From: Lentzea alba
GTDB taxonomy: Bacteria; Actinomycetota; Actinomycetes; Mycobacteriales; Pseudonocardiaceae
Direction of reading: 5' to 3'
DNA: 64,000 nt
Assembly (NCBI RefSeq): GCF_011067745.1
Contig: NZ_JAAMPJ010000006.1
Location: forward strand, 62,001-126,000
The notes below the pieces were generated by a model. That model saw nothing but the letters and a program-made list of their open reading frames with translations. It did no database searches and was not told where the DNA came from. A program made the position numbers and the translations under genes. Positions 43,512-53,700 of the stretch are shown piece by piece (position 1 is the first letter of the stretch; each line of letters opens with the position of its first letter).

Positions 43512-44671
43512 GCCACCACCTCCAGGGCGCCGTCGCGGGCGATGGCGCCGATGCGGAGCGCGTGGCCGTCCCACAGGCCCCAGACGTCGAAGGGGGCGCC
43601 GCCGGTCAGCGCCAGGGCCATGTCCAGGCCGCTGTCGTCGCGGACGGGCAGGCCGTGGCCCGAGGCGTCTGCCAGCGAGGTGCCGCACAGGCGGACGGAG
43701 GCGCAGCCGACTGGGAACAGGCGTTGCCACGGGTCGGCCATCAGCATCGGCTCCAACGCGGCCAGAGAGGCGCGCCAGGAGGGCGGTGCCGGGATCGGGT
43801 CCGGGGTGCGGGAGCCGGCCAGTTCGCCCAGGGCCACGCGGTCTGAGCCGGGGTACGGGTGGACCAGGGCCGAGGACTCCAGGCCGTGCGGCAGCAGGGG
43901 TACGGGGGCGCCCACGGCCGAGTGGCGGATGGCGACGACCCAGCGGCCGGTCTGGCGGCCCCAGCACCACTGGCGGACGGTGCGGACTCGGCCGTCGTCG
44001 GTTTCCAGGCGGAGCACGGCCACCCAGCGGTCTGAGACGCCCGGAGTGGCCTTGACGGTTTCCTCGGGGATCGTCACGCCCAGGCGGGAGCGCGGTTGGA
44101 CGAAGCACAGCAGGTGCAGGCCGCCCAGGCGGTCGGCCACGTCGGAGGTCCAGCGGGGGCCCGAGCGGGCGACGATCTCCTGGATTTCGGCGACGGCCGC
44201 GGCCACGCCGGGGACCTGCGCGTCGATCATGCGGGCGATGAAGGCCTGCCACCAGGTGGCCGGGCGGCCGGGCAGGGACGCCACGCCCGCGGAGGCGACG
44301 TCGAGCAGCCAGTCGCGCAGGCCGTCGATGCCGGAGGACATCGCCAGAGCGCGGTTGGCCGCGGTTTTCTCGCGCGCTCGGAGGCGGCGGGCCACGGCTT
44401 CCGGTGAGGAGTCGAGCTCACGGGCCGCGCGGCGGGTGGTCCACTCCTCCACCCAGTCCGGCGGCAGAGCGTCCGGGATGTCCAGCTCCTGCAACGAGAC
44501 GGCGTGCTTGCAGGGGAACTTGCGGGACGGGCACGTGCACTTCGCGGAGCCCGCGGCCAGGTCGACGCACACGCGGTACGGCACGCTGCCGGAACCCGTG
44601 TAGAGGCCCCACAGCACCGGCAGGGCCTTGCCCAGGCCCTGCCAGCGCATCGGAACGGCTCGTGTCCTCAC
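43508..44671 (-). CDS. SWIM zinc-finger protein of the MoxR/VWA module
   Basis: A 387-residue protein from GTG 44671. The SWIM motif CxCx(n)CxH is CTCPSRKFPCKH at about residues 46-57 (PF04434). Upstream of it the sequence is short (MRWQGLGKALPVLWGLYTGSG...), so the N-terminus looks abbreviated compared with longer homologues. The rest is a helical/beta domain without a recognised fold, with several Trp-rich stretches. SWIM domains bind DNA or proteins. It is the first gene of the SWIM/79-aa/DUF5691/MoxR/DUF5682/53-aa operon. Confidence 0.82.
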   Translation of the reverse strand: MRTRAVPMRWQGLGKALPVLWGLYTGSGSVPYRVCVDLAAGSAKCTCPSRKFPCKHAVSLQELDIPDALPPDWVEEWTTRRAARELDSSPEAVARRLRAREKTAANRALAMSSGIDGLRDWLLDVASAGVASLPGRPATWWQAFIARMIDAQVPGVAAAVAEIQEIVARSGPRWTSDVADRLGGLHLLCFVQPRSRLGVTIPEETVKATPGVSDRWVAVLRLETDDGRVRTVRQWCWGRQTGRWVVAIRHSAVGAPVPLLPHGLESSALVHPYPGSDRVALGELAGSRTPDPIPAPPSWRASLAALEPMLMADPWQRLFPVGCASVRLCGTSLADASGHGLPVRDDSGLDMALALTGGAPFDVWGLWDGHALRIGAIARDGALEVVA

Positions 44672-44704
44672 GGAACCAAAGTAGCGAGCACCCCCGACAA
44701 GAAA

Positions 44705-45877
44705 TCAGGCCGGACCTCGACGGGCCCACGTCCACGCGTAAGCCGGGTCCTCACAGGCCTCCGCGGCCTCGCCCAGTTCCAGCGGGCGGAACGTGTCGAC
44801 CATGACCGCGGTCTCGTCGAAGTAGTCCACGCCGAGCGACGCCTCGACCGCACCGGGCTGCGGGCCGTGCGTGCAGCCCGACGGGTGCAGCGACATCGAG
44901 CCGATGCCGATGCCGGAACCCTTGCGCGCCTCGTAGTTGCCGCCCACGTAGAACATCAGCTCGTCCGAGTCGACGTTCGCGTGGTTGTACGGCACCGGCA
45001 CGGCCAGCGGGTGGTAGTCGACCTTGCGCGGGCAGAACGAGCACACCACGAAGTTCGGGCCCTCGAACGTCTGGTGCACGGGCGGCGGCTGGTGCACGCG
45101 GCCGGTGATCGGCTCGAAGTCGCGGATGTTCAACGCCCACGGGTACAGGTGCCCGTCCCAGCCGACGACGTCGAACGGGTGGTTCGCGTAGGTGAACCGC
45201 GTCAGCCCAGCGCGGTGCCGCACCAGCACGTCGACGTCCGTGCCCTCCACCAGCAGCGGCTCCGAAGGTCCCCGGATGTCCCGCTCGCAGTACGGCGAGT
45301 GCTCCAGGAACTGGCCCTTCGCCGACAGGTAGCGACGAGGCGGCCCGATGTGCCCGGTCGCCTCCAGCACGAGCAACGACATCGGCGACGAGGGCACGAC
45401 CCGGTAGGTGCACGAGGTCGGGATCACCACGTAGTCGCCGTCCCCCACCTCCAACGCCCCGTAGATCGTCTCGATCACGCCCGAGCCGCCCTGCACGTAC
45501 AGCAGCTCGTCACCGAAAGCGTTGCGGTACAACGGAGAAGGCACCGAAGCGACCACAAAGCCGATGGTCACGTCCGGATTCCCGAACAACTTCCGCCGAC
45601 CGGTCACCGCGTCGACGTCGTCAGAAGCCCAGGTCAGATCCGTGGTCTTGAAGTGCCGGGGCTTCAACGGCAGGTTCGGGGAAGCGCTCCCGCGCTCGTC
45701 CTTCACGGTCTCCGCGTTCACGATCGCCGTGGGCAGGTACCGGTGGTAGAGCAGGGCCGAATCCGCCGAGAACCCCTCGACTCCCATCAGCTCTTCCGCG
45801 TAGAGCCCACCGTCCGGTTTGCGGAACTGGGTGTGGCGCTTTCGGGGGATCTCCCCCACCTGGCGGTAGTAGGCCAT
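44705..45877 (-). CDS. hmgA: Homogentisate 1,2-dioxygenase
   Basis: A 390-residue cupin-fold iron dioxygenase that opens the ring of homogentisate to maleylacetoacetate in tyrosine catabolism. Recognisable segments are YANHPFDVVGWDG, PYNHANVDSDELMFYVGGNYEARKG (His and Glu iron ligands) and LHPSGCTHGPQPGAVE (His ligand). Start ATG 45877. It is divergent from the gene cluster ending in fahA and iclR, and a TATCGG/CCGATA dyad lies between. A maleylacetoacetate isomerase gene is not in the window. Confidence 0.95.
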   Translation of the reverse strand: MAYYRQVGEIPRKRHTQFRKPDGGLYAEELMGVEGFSADSALLYHRYLPTAIVNAETVKDERGSASPNLPLKPRHFKTTDLTWASDDVDAVTGRRKLFGNPDVTIGFVVASVPSPLYRNAFGDELLYVQGGSGVIETIYGALEVGDGDYVVIPTSCTYRVVPSSPMSLLVLEATGHIGPPRRYLSAKGQFLEHSPYCERDIRGPSEPLLVEGTDVDVLVRHRAGLTRFTYANHPFDVVGWDGHLYPWALNIRDFEPITGRVHQPPPVHQTFEGPNFVVCSFCPRKVDYHPLAVPVPYNHANVDSDELMFYVGGNYEARKGSGIGIGSMSLHPSGCTHGPQPGAVEASLGVDYFDETAVMVDTFRPLELGEAAEACEDPAYAWTWARRGPA

Positions 45878-45898
45878 GACGTCTCCGAGGCGTTCGAC

Positions 45899-45927
45899 TA
45901 TCGGACATCTTTGTTCACTTACCGATA
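45899..45927. promoter_or_regulatory. Dyad in the hmgA divergent promoter, possible IclR operator
   Basis: TATCGG (45899-45904) and CCGATA (45922-45927) form a perfect 6-bp inverted repeat separated by 17 bases, centred in the 60-base gap between two divergent genes. The IclR regulator at 47970 is the likely binder by position. Confidence 0.5.
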
Positions 45928-45937
45928 CCCAGCTAGC

Positions 45938-46806
45938 GTGTCAGCCGTGTCAAGCGCTGTCGAACTCCGTGCGCCCGGTCCGCGCGGTACTCCGCCCCTG
46001 CTCGCGAGGCTTGTGGACGATGCCGCGCTGTTCCCTCCGGGGAACGCGCCGATGCCCGACGCGGTGCGCGGGCACCTCGACGGACGAGTCGGCGAGTGGT
46101 CTGGCGTCATGGGTCTCTTCCTGTGCCCGGCCTCCCGCCTCGCCGAGTTGATCACCGAACTCATCAAGGTCAAGCCGCCGAAACCGATCGCTCTCAGCCT
46201 CGTGATCGACACCGGCCTCGGCGGCGTGCCGAAGGCCGTGTCCATCGTCGAGAGCCGCAGTGAGCTCCTCGCTCTGCGCATGGTCGAGATGCCCGCACCG
46301 TCCGATGTGGACGAGGTGTGGCTCGAACGCGTGTCGGAGTTCGTCCCCGAGGACGTCATCCGCGTCGTCGAGCCCCGCCGCGGCGGGGCCGAGTGGCTCG
46401 ACGGCGTCCGCCGGGTCATCGAGCACGGCAGCTGGCCCAAGCTCCGCTGCGGAGGCCTGAGCACCGAGAACTTCCCCAGCGTCGACGAGGTCGCGGACTT
46501 CCTGTCCGTCGTCAGCGGTGGCGGCGTCGCGTTCAAGGCGACGGCGGGCCTGCACAAGGCCGTCCGCTACACCGACGAGCAGGGCTTCACGCACCACGGC
46601 TTCCTGAACCTCCTCGTCGCCACGGCCAGAAGCTTGTCCGGCCGCGACGTCCGCGAGGCGCTCGCGAGCACCGACGCCGAGGCTCTCACCGCCGAGGCCA
46701 AGGCGCTCAGCGACCAGGCCGCGCACGCCGTCCGCGGTGTCTTCGCGAGCTACGGCTCGTGCTCGCTCGCCGAACCGATCGCCGACCTCGAAGGGCTTGG
46801 ACTGCT

Positions 46807-46810
<4 letters not shown>
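45938..46810 (+). CDS. Conserved protein of unknown function in the homogentisate cluster
   Basis: About 290 residues from GTG 45938 (GTG 45947 is equally possible; neither has a ribosome site, suggesting a leaderless transcript). No catalytic motif that I recognise. It is soluble and mixed alpha/beta, with a repeated SLVIDTGLGG and FKATAGLHKAVRYTD, the latter resembling TIM-barrel phosphate-binding loops. It is divergent from hmgA and translationally coupled (TTGA) to fahA, which points to a role in homogentisate or phenylacetate-like catabolism. A TIM-barrel enzyme is a guess from the loop pattern. Confidence 0.7.
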
Positions 46811-47969
<1,159 letters not shown>

Positions 47970-47970
<1 letters not shown>

Positions 47971-48602
47971 TGGTCGGAGCGACGAAGGAGAGCTCGCTGA
48001 CCCTGGAACGGGGTCTGGCGCTGCTCCAGGCGGTCGCTGAGGCGGAGTCCGAGGCACCGTCGATCTCGGAGCTCGCCACGGCCATCGGCGCGTCCAGGGC
48101 CGCCGTCTACCGGCTGCTCGTGCCGCTCCAGGCGCGCGGTCTCGTGCGCAGGGAGGGCTCGAAGGTCCGGCTCGGCCTGGGCGTGCTGCGGCTCGCCTCC
48201 AACGTCCTCCCCCAGCTCCGGATGGCCGCGAACCCGGCTCTGCGCGAACTCGCGGAGAAGGTCGGCGCCACCGCGCACCTCACCGTCGCGGACGGCAGCG
48301 AGGCCCAGGCCGTCGCCGTCGTCGAACCGTCGTGGACCGCTTTCCACGTGGCGTACCGGGTGGGTTCCCGTCACCCGGTGCACCGCGGGGCGGCCGGCAA
48401 GGCCATCTCGCAGCCCGTGGACAACTGGGTCGTCTCCACGGGTGAGCTGCAGCCCAACGCGTACGGCGTCGCGGCACCTGTGCGCGGCGTTCCCGGCCTC
48501 AGGGCGTCCGTTGGCGTCGTGGCGCTGGAGAGGCTCGACGCGGACGTTGTCGGCCCTCACGTCGTGCGTGCGGCCGAAGAAGTGGCGGCGGCCCTCAAAT
48601 GA
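47970..48602 (+). CDS. IclR-family transcriptional regulator
   Basis: A 210-residue protein. The N-terminal winged helix has SLTLERGLALLQAV and ISELATAIGASRAAVYRLLVPLQARGLV. The C-terminal effector domain is somewhat shorter than usual for IclR proteins (about 250 residues). ATG 47970 overlaps the fahA stop (TGATG), so it is made with the pathway it probably controls. Its own stop overlaps the VWA gene start (ATGA), a link to an unrelated module. Confidence 0.88.
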
Positions 48603-49741
48603 CCGACGAACGGCTGCGGCGCTGGCGGCTCTTGTTAGGCCCCAGTGCTGAAGACGTGGCGCAGCTGGGCGATGACGACCAACGGCGCGATGGCGCGCTG
48701 ACCGGCCTCTACGGCGGTGGCGGCGACCGAGGTGCCGGTCTGGGCGCGAGTTCGCCCCAGTTGCACCGGTGGCTCGGTGACGTCCGCAAGTACTTCCCCA
48801 CGTCCGTCGTGCAGGTGATGCAACGGGACGCCGTCGAAAAGCTCGGTCTGCGGCAGCTGCTGCTCGAACCCGAACTGCTGCAGTCCGTCGAACCGGACGT
48901 GCACCTCGTCAGCACCCTGCTGCAGCTCTCCCGCGCCATCCCCGCCCGCACCCGCGACACCGCGAAAGCCGTGGTGCAGAAGGTGGTCGAGGACATCGAG
49001 AAACGGCTGAAGGACCGGCTCGTCGAGGCCGTCCGAGGCGCCGTGGACCGTTCCAAGCGCACCCACCGGCCGCAGCTGCCGGACGTCGACTGGGCGACCA
49101 CGATCAAGGCCAACCTCAAGAACTACCAGCCGCAGCACAAGACCGTGATCGTCGAGGACCTGATCGGTCACCGCAGGCGCAGCCGGGCCGCGGCCATGCG
49201 GGACGTGATCCTGCTGGTCGACCAGTCCGGTTCGATGGCGGACTCGTTGGTGCACGCGGCCGTTCTCGGCTCGGCGCTCGCGTCCATCCGCTCGATCTCG
49301 ACCAGGCTCGTCGTGTTCGACACCGAGGTCGCGGACCTGACCGACCAGCTCAGCGACCCGGTGGACCTGCTGTTCAGCGCCCAGCTCGGCGGCGGCACGG
49401 ACATCAACCGAGCGGTCGCCTACGCGCAGACGCAGGTCCGCAGGCCCACCGACACGGTCGTCGTGATCATCAGCGACCTGTACGAGGGCGGCTCGGAGAC
49501 CGAACTGCAGCGCCGGGTCCGGGAACTGGTCGCGAGCGGCGTCACGGTCGTGAACCTGTTGGCGCTCAGCGACTCCGGCACCCCCGCCTACGACCACGAA
49601 CTCGCCGCGAAGCTCTCCGCGCTGGGTGCGCCCGCGTTCGCCTGCACGCCGGACAAGTTCCCCGAACTGCTGGCGGCCGCGCTGCGCAAGGACGACCTCA
49701 CGCAGTGGGCGGAGTCCGAAGGCATCGCAACGGGCCGTTAG
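48599..49741 (+). CDS. VWA-domain protein, partner of MoxR/DUF5682 module
   Basis: A 380-residue soluble protein. Residues 1-~195 are helical (FPTSVVQVMQRDAVEKLGLRQLL) and the VWA domain spans ~200-375 with a complete MIDAS: DQSGS (208-212), Thr in GGGTDIN and Asp in IISDLYEGG. VWA proteins of this kind pair with MoxR ATPases. The MoxR, SWIM, DUF5691 and DUF5682 genes lie 4-10 kb away on the other strand, beyond hmgA and fahA. It is coupled to iclR by ATGA, and its TAG stop overlaps the convergent gene's TAA (TTAG). Confidence 0.87.
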   Translation: MTDERLRRWRLLLGPSAEDVAQLGDDDQRRDGALTGLYGGGGDRGAGLGASSPQLHRWLGDVRKYFPTSVVQVMQRDAVEKLGLRQLLLEPELLQSVEPDVHLVSTLLQLSRAIPARTRDTAKAVVQKVVEDIEKRLKDRLVEAVRGAVDRSKRTHRPQLPDVDWATTIKANLKNYQPQHKTVIVEDLIGHRRRSRAAAMRDVILLVDQSGSMADSLVHAAVLGSALASIRSISTRLVVFDTEVADLTDQLSDPVDLLFSAQLGGGTDINRAVAYAQTQVRRPTDTVVVIISDLYEGGSETELQRRVRELVASGVTVVNLLALSDSGTPAYDHELAAKLSALGAPAFACTPDKFPELLAAALRKDDLTQWAESEGIATGR

Positions 49742-50190
49742 CGGTCCACGACCCGTCCACGCGTGAGGAACGCCAGCCCGCGCGTCATCGCCACCAGACG
49801 CCCGCGTTCGTCCGGACCGGCGATCCAGATCCGGCCGGTGTGCCGGACGAGCACCCGCGCGCGTTCCGGAAGTTCGGGCAGCCTCAGGTTGTTCTCCGAG
49901 TCGTGCACCTTCAGGTACGCCTGACGGCCGATCCGCCGGCCGGCCACGAAGCTCACCGACACCGGGCGGAACGGGAACTGCGCGATCAGCTGCAGGGTGC
50001 CGCGGCGGGTGAAGAAGTGCCGCAACCCCGGCGCGGCCAGTTCCAGCACGACCGGGACGGACAACACGGTGAGCCAGAGCCAGCCGATCATGAGCACGAC
50101 CGCGAAGGTCGCCAGAGCAAACAGAATGTGCCCCACAGCGCGACGATCCGCCCGCACGAGACAGGTGTCGCTCCAGTTCTCAATGATCAT
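49738..50190 (-). CDS. Small membrane protein (paralogue of upstream gene)
   Basis: A 150-residue protein starting at ATG 50190, overlapping the upstream gene's stop by ATGA. One long hydrophobic stretch (about 20-55, probably two helices) is followed by a beta-rich cytoplasmic domain that ends in WIAGPDERGRLVAMTRG. The end resembles the end of the upstream protein, so the two are diverged duplicates. Family and function unknown. Confidence 0.75.
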   Translation of the reverse strand: MIIENWSDTCLVRADRRAVGHILFALATFAVVLMIGWLWLTVLSVPVVLELAAPGLRHFFTRRGTLQLIAQFPFRPVSVSFVAGRRIGRQAYLKVHDSENNLRLPELPERARVLVRHTGRIWIAGPDERGRLVAMTRGLAFLTRGRVVDR

Positions 50191-50651
50191 CTCTTCACGC
50201 GCGCCGGGATCAGCTGCGGTACCCCGCGAAACGTGATGACGGTGTTGCCCGCCGAGTCCGGCGGCACGAACCAGACGCGACGATGGCGCGCGATTCGTCC
50301 GCGCAGCAAAGGACCGACGCGCACGGTCAACAGAAGTGGCGGCGACGACAACACGACCAGACGCCCTCCTTCCCACTGCACATGGGCGAAATGCCACGGT
50401 TCACCTTCCGGTAAACGCACCGGACGGCGACGCGTCACCACCCACAGCACGGCCGCGGCGAAGAAGAGCAGCACCAGCGCCACCGGTGAGGACCACGACC
50501 ACACAAGTACCAGCACGAACTGGAGCGCGAAGGCCGAGCCCGCGAGAACGGTCCACACCAGGGCACGACGGCTCGCCCGGTCGACACAGTGCCGGGTCCA
50601 CCGATCGTCGAGCGCCGTCACCTCGGTGGACGGCTTGTTGGGCACGACCAC
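50187..50651 (-). CDS. Small membrane protein
   Basis: A 154-residue protein from GTG 50651. Two hydrophobic helices at about 28-70 are followed by a basic beta-rich domain (WHFAHVQWEGGRLVVLSSPP, then RRVWFVPPDSAGNTVITFRG). Forms a two-gene operon with its paralogue. Divergent from the iron-regulated DUF2470 gene, so the IdeR box at 50697 could affect both. Function unknown. Confidence 0.75.
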   Translation of the reverse strand: MVVPNKPSTEVTALDDRWTRHCVDRASRRALVWTVLAGSAFALQFVLVLVWSWSSPVALVLLFFAAAVLWVVTRRRPVRLPEGEPWHFAHVQWEGGRLVVLSSPPLLLTVRVGPLLRGRIARHRRVWFVPPDSAGNTVITFRGVPQLIPARVKR

Positions 50652-50696
50652 CTGACCACCGTACAGGTGGACCTTCCCATGATGGGCAAAGCTAAG

Positions 50697-50715
50697 TTAG
50701 GCTTGCCTAACCTTC
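50697..50715 (+). promoter_or_regulatory. IdeR/DtxR iron box
   Basis: TTAGGCTTGCCTAACCTTC matches the IdeR consensus TTAGGTTAGSCTAACCTAA at 15 of 19 positions, with the palindromic halves TTAGG and CCTAA intact. It lies just upstream of the ribosome site of the DUF2470 gene and probably overlaps its promoter, so repression by iron-loaded IdeR is expected. Confidence 0.85.
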
Positions 50716-50729
50716 GAGGAGGTGGAGCG

Positions 50730-51494
50730 GTGACCGACACCCAGACCAAGCGCCCGCCGGCGCCGCACGCCGCGGAGCGCGCCCGCACGATCGCGGCTCG
50801 TGGCGGTCAGGCCGCGCTGCTTCCTCAGGCCGGGTCCCGCACCAGTCCGTTGTTCCACCACGTGCGCCCGTGCGGCACCGCGATATTGCTGCTCGCCGAC
50901 GAACATCCGCTGGTGGGGCAGCTGTGGCAGAGCCCGCGCGCCGAGGTGACGGCGATGCTGGAGATCGCCGACCAGGCTCCGGTGGCGTTGCGCGAACCCG
51001 TCCGCGGGCTGCTGTGGCTCACCGGCTGGATCGCCCCGCTGGACGGTCAGGAGGCGCGCGACGAGATCCTCGCGATCGCCGACGTGCGGCCGGACCACCG
51101 CCTGCTGGACGCGGGTCACGGCGCTTCGGTGCTGAGGCTCACACCCGCGTCGATGGTGATCGCGGACGCCGAGGGCACGTCGTCGATCCGGCCGGACCAG
51201 TTCGCGAGCGCGACGCCGGACCCGTTCTGCCGCAACGAGGACCACTGGCTGCGACACCTGGAGGCGGCGCATCGCGACGTCGTCGGCCAGCTCGCCCGGC
51301 ACCTTCCGGAGGAGCTGCGGAACGGCCACGTGCGGCCGCTCGGGCTCGACCGGTTCGGGCTGCGGCTGCGGGTCGAGGCGGAGTGCGAGGACCACGACGT
51401 GCGGATCGCGTTCTCCAAGCCGGTCAGCACGCCGACGGAACTCGCCGCCGAGCTGCGTCGGCTGATGGGCTGCCCGTTCTTGTCCCAGAGGTAG
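50730..51494 (+). CDS. DUF2470 / heme-utilisation-like protein
   Basis: A 254-residue soluble protein starting at GTG 50730, after AGGAGG. The C-terminal ~80 residues (HLEAAHRDVVGQLARHL...LDRFGLRLRVEAE) match DUF2470, a domain found behind pyridoxamine-oxidase-like split barrels of the HugZ heme-degrading type. The N-terminal region is compatible with a diverged split barrel. An IdeR box lies in its promoter, supporting a role in iron or heme handling. Direct enzymatic activity is not shown by sequence. Confidence 0.83.
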   Translation: MTDTQTKRPPAPHAAERARTIAARGGQAALLPQAGSRTSPLFHHVRPCGTAILLLADEHPLVGQLWQSPRAEVTAMLEIADQAPVALREPVRGLLWLTGWIAPLDGQEARDEILAIADVRPDHRLLDAGHGASVLRLTPASMVIADAEGTSSIRPDQFASATPDPFCRNEDHWLRHLEAAHRDVVGQLARHLPEELRNGHVRPLGLDRFGLRLRVEAECEDHDVRIAFSKPVSTPTELAAELRRLMGCPFLSQR

Positions 51495-51504
51495 CCTCGC
51501 GCGG

Positions 51505-52266
51505 GTGACCTTGATCCCCGATGACGAGAAGCGCGGTTACCAGATCGAGCTGCTGATCGTCTTCAGCATGACGCTCGGGCTCTCGGGCCTGCGCAGCCTC
51601 GTGCGGCTGATCGACAGCCTGTTGCAGCCGACCCCGCTCAACCAGCAGTCGGTCGCGATCAACGTCCCGCAGGCGCGCGCCGATCTGCTGGACCTGGTGG
51701 CGCAGCTGCTCGGCGTGCTGCAGCTGGCCGCGTGGGGCGGCATCGGCCTGTACCTGTTGTGGCGCACCGGGATCAAGCTCAAGGTCATCGGGCTCGACGG
51801 CACCCGCAAGCTCGCGGACTCGCTGGGCGCGCTCGGATTGGCCGCGATCATCGGCATCCCCGGCCTGGCGTTCTACTTCGGCGCGTGGGCGCTCGGGCTG
51901 AACCTCGCCGTGCAGCCGTCCACTTTGGACAACCAGTGGTGGATGAGCCTGGCGTTGATCCTCGCCGCCGCCGGCAACGCGTGGGCGGAGGAGGTGCTCG
52001 TCGTCGGGTACCTGATCACGCGCCTGCAGCAGCTCGGGTGGCGGCAGTACACGGCATTGTTCGCGGCCGCCGTCCTGCGCGGCTCGTACCACCTCTACCA
52101 GGGCTTCGGCGGGTTCGTCGGCAACCTGGTCATGGGCCTGGTGTTCGGGTTCTACTGGCAGCGCACGAAGCGGCTGTGGCCGCTGGTGATCGCCCACACG
52201 ATCCTCGACGTCGTCGCGTTCGTGGGCTACACAATGTTGCGCGGCAAAGTGAGCTGGTTGCCCTAA
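51505..52266 (+). CDS. CPBP-family intramembrane protease-like protein
   Basis: A 253-residue membrane protein with about six to eight helices, from GTG 51505. The CPBP (Rce1-like) motif 1 appears as AEEVLVVGYLITRL: the Glu-Glu pair is present but the expected Arg is displaced. Motif 2 is LRGSYHLYQG and motif 3 VIAHTILDVV with the conserved His residues. Probable membrane protease or pro-peptide processing protein. It starts 10 bases after the DUF2470 gene, so it may share the IdeR-controlled transcript. Confidence 0.82.
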   Translation: MTLIPDDEKRGYQIELLIVFSMTLGLSGLRSLVRLIDSLLQPTPLNQQSVAINVPQARADLLDLVAQLLGVLQLAAWGGIGLYLLWRTGIKLKVIGLDGTRKLADSLGALGLAAIIGIPGLAFYFGAWALGLNLAVQPSTLDNQWWMSLALILAAAGNAWAEEVLVVGYLITRLQQLGWRQYTALFAAAVLRGSYHLYQGFGGFVGNLVMGLVFGFYWQRTKRLWPLVIAHTILDVVAFVGYTMLRGKVSWLP

Positions 52267-52359
52267 TGATTTGACTGTTGAATCGAAATTCACACCTCAT
52301 TCGTTGCGTTTCAGGGCTCAGCAGCGGCGATTTGTGCTGTTCGGCGTTACGCTCGTTCG

Positions 52360-53601
52360 GTGACTGCGCACACGATCGCTGAGACCGAAGCACTTCCGGA
52401 CGCCGCGCCCCGCGTGGACAGCGAGGTCGGCCCGCTGCGCACGGTGTTGCTGCACCGGCCGGGCAACGAGCTCAAGAGGCTCACCCCGCGCAACAACGAC
52501 CAGCTGCTGTTCGACGGCGTGCCGTGGGTCGGCAGGGCCCAGGAGGAGCACGACGCGTTCGCCGCGACGCTGACCTCGAAGGGCGTCGAGGTCCTGTTGC
52601 TGGCGGACGTGCTGGTCCAGGCGCTGGAGGACAACCGCGCGCGCATCGCGGGCGTCCACAGCGCCGTCAACGAGCGCCGCCTCGGCATCGACCTGGCCGA
52701 CGCGCTGCGCAGCCACCTCACGTCGCTGGACGCGCCGCAGCTCGCGCAGGTGCTGATGACCGGCATGACGTTCGAGGAGATGCCGGCCGCCGAAGGCGCG
52801 TCGCTGGTGCGCAAGATGCACCTGCCGATCGACTTCGCCGTCGACCCGCTGCCGAACCTGCTCTTCACCCGCGACTCGTCGGTCTGGGTCGGCGACCGCG
52901 TGGCCATCACGTCGCTCGCACTGCCCGCCCGCGACCGCGAGACGACGCTGACCGACCTGATCTACGCCTACCACCCGCGGTTCCGCCGCACGGGCCGCGC
53001 GTACGGCGCCCACTCGGCCCCGCTGGAGGGCGGCGACGTGCTGCTGCTCGCGCCGGGTGTGATCGCCATCGGCGTCGGCGAGCGCACCACCCCGGCGGGC
53101 GCGGAGTCGTTCGCCCGCTCCGCTCTCGCGGACGGTCTCGCGCACACGGTGCTGGCGGTGCCGATCGAGCAGGAACGCGCCACGATGCACCTCGACACCG
53201 TCTGCACGATGGTCGATCGCGACGCCGTGGTGATGTACCCGGCGATCAGGCACACGCTGACGGCCTACCCACTGCGCTCCGACGGCAACGGCGGCGTGCG
53301 CGTGGACGGCCCCGTGCCGTTCCTGGAGGCCGCGGCCGAGGCGATGGGCATCGAGCGACTCCGCGTGATCGACACCGGCCTCGACACGGTCACCGCCGAG
53401 CGCGAGCAGTGGGACGACGGCAACAACACGCTGGCGGTCGGCCCCGGTCTCGTCGTGGCGTACGAGCGCAACGTCGAGACGAACGCGCGCCTCGAGGACG
53501 CGGGCGTCGAGGTGCTGCGGATCGCCGGCTCGGAACTGGGCTCGGGCCGCGGCGGGCCGCGCTGCATGTCGTGCCCGATTGACCGCGCGCCATTGGTGTG
53601 A
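52360..53601 (+). CDS. arcA: Arginine deiminase
   Basis: A 413-residue guanidino-group-modifying enzyme converting arginine to citrulline and ammonia. The family marks are [15 protein letters not shown] (substrate Asp), the [23 protein letters not shown] segment and the C-terminal GPRCMSCPI, whose Cys is catalytic. Start is a GTG (MTAHTIAE). The other arginine-deiminase pathway genes (arcB, arcC) are not nearby, so it may act alone in arginine breakdown or pH control. Downstream of the stop lie an IdeR box and a strong hairpin. Confidence 0.93.
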   Translation: MTAHTIAETEALPDAAPRVDSEVGPLRTVLLHRPGNELKRLTPRNNDQLLFDGVPWVGRAQEEHDAFAATLTSKGVEVLLLADVLVQALEDNRARIAGVHSAVNERRLGIDLADALRSHLTSLDAPQLAQVLMTGMTFEEMPAAEGASLVRKMHLPIDFAVDPLPNLLFTRDSSVWVGDRVAITSLALPARDRETTLTDLIYAYHPRFRRTGRAYGAHSAPLEGGDVLLLAPGVIAIGVGERTTPAGAESFARSALADGLAHTVLAVPIEQERATMHLDTVCTMVDRDAVVMYPAIRHTLTAYPLRSDGNGGVRVDGPVPFLEAAAEAMGIERLRVIDTGLDTVTAEREQWDDGNNTLAVGPGLVVAYERNVETNARLEDAGVEVLRIAGSELGSGRGGPRCMSCPIDRAPLV

Positions 53602-53604
53602 TTA

Positions 53605-53623
53605 TTAGGAACGCCTAACCTTT
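53605..53623 (+). promoter_or_regulatory. IdeR/DtxR iron box upstream of ferritin
   Basis: TTAGGAACGCCTAACCTTT matches the IdeR consensus at 14 of 19 positions, with TTAGG and CCTAACC intact. It begins four bases after the arcA stop and is about 80 bases upstream of the ferritin start. In mycobacteria IdeR activates bfrB from a site upstream of the promoter; this position fits activation. Confidence 0.78.
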
Positions 53624-53653
53624 GTTTGGTTCCCCTTTCCAAACAAAGGTTAG
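53615..53653 (+). terminator. Hairpin overlapping the IdeR box, likely arcA terminator
   Basis: A perfect 15-bp stem (CTAACCTTTGTTTGG / CCAAACAAAGGTTAG) with a 9-base loop, followed by CTTTT. Its left arm is the right half of the IdeR box. On the plus strand it ends arcA transcripts; the right arm repeats AGGTTAG, a second IdeR half-site. Confidence 0.75.
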
Positions 53654-53700
53654 CTTTTCCTGGAATGCGAAGATCGACGTCTTGGGTTAACGTACTCCTC

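Noticed and set aside
43512-44252. Upstream part of the open frame that contains the 79-residue ORF
   Set aside because: Inside the SWIM gene in another frame, Pro/Arg shadow; only the part after the ATGA overlap is credible.
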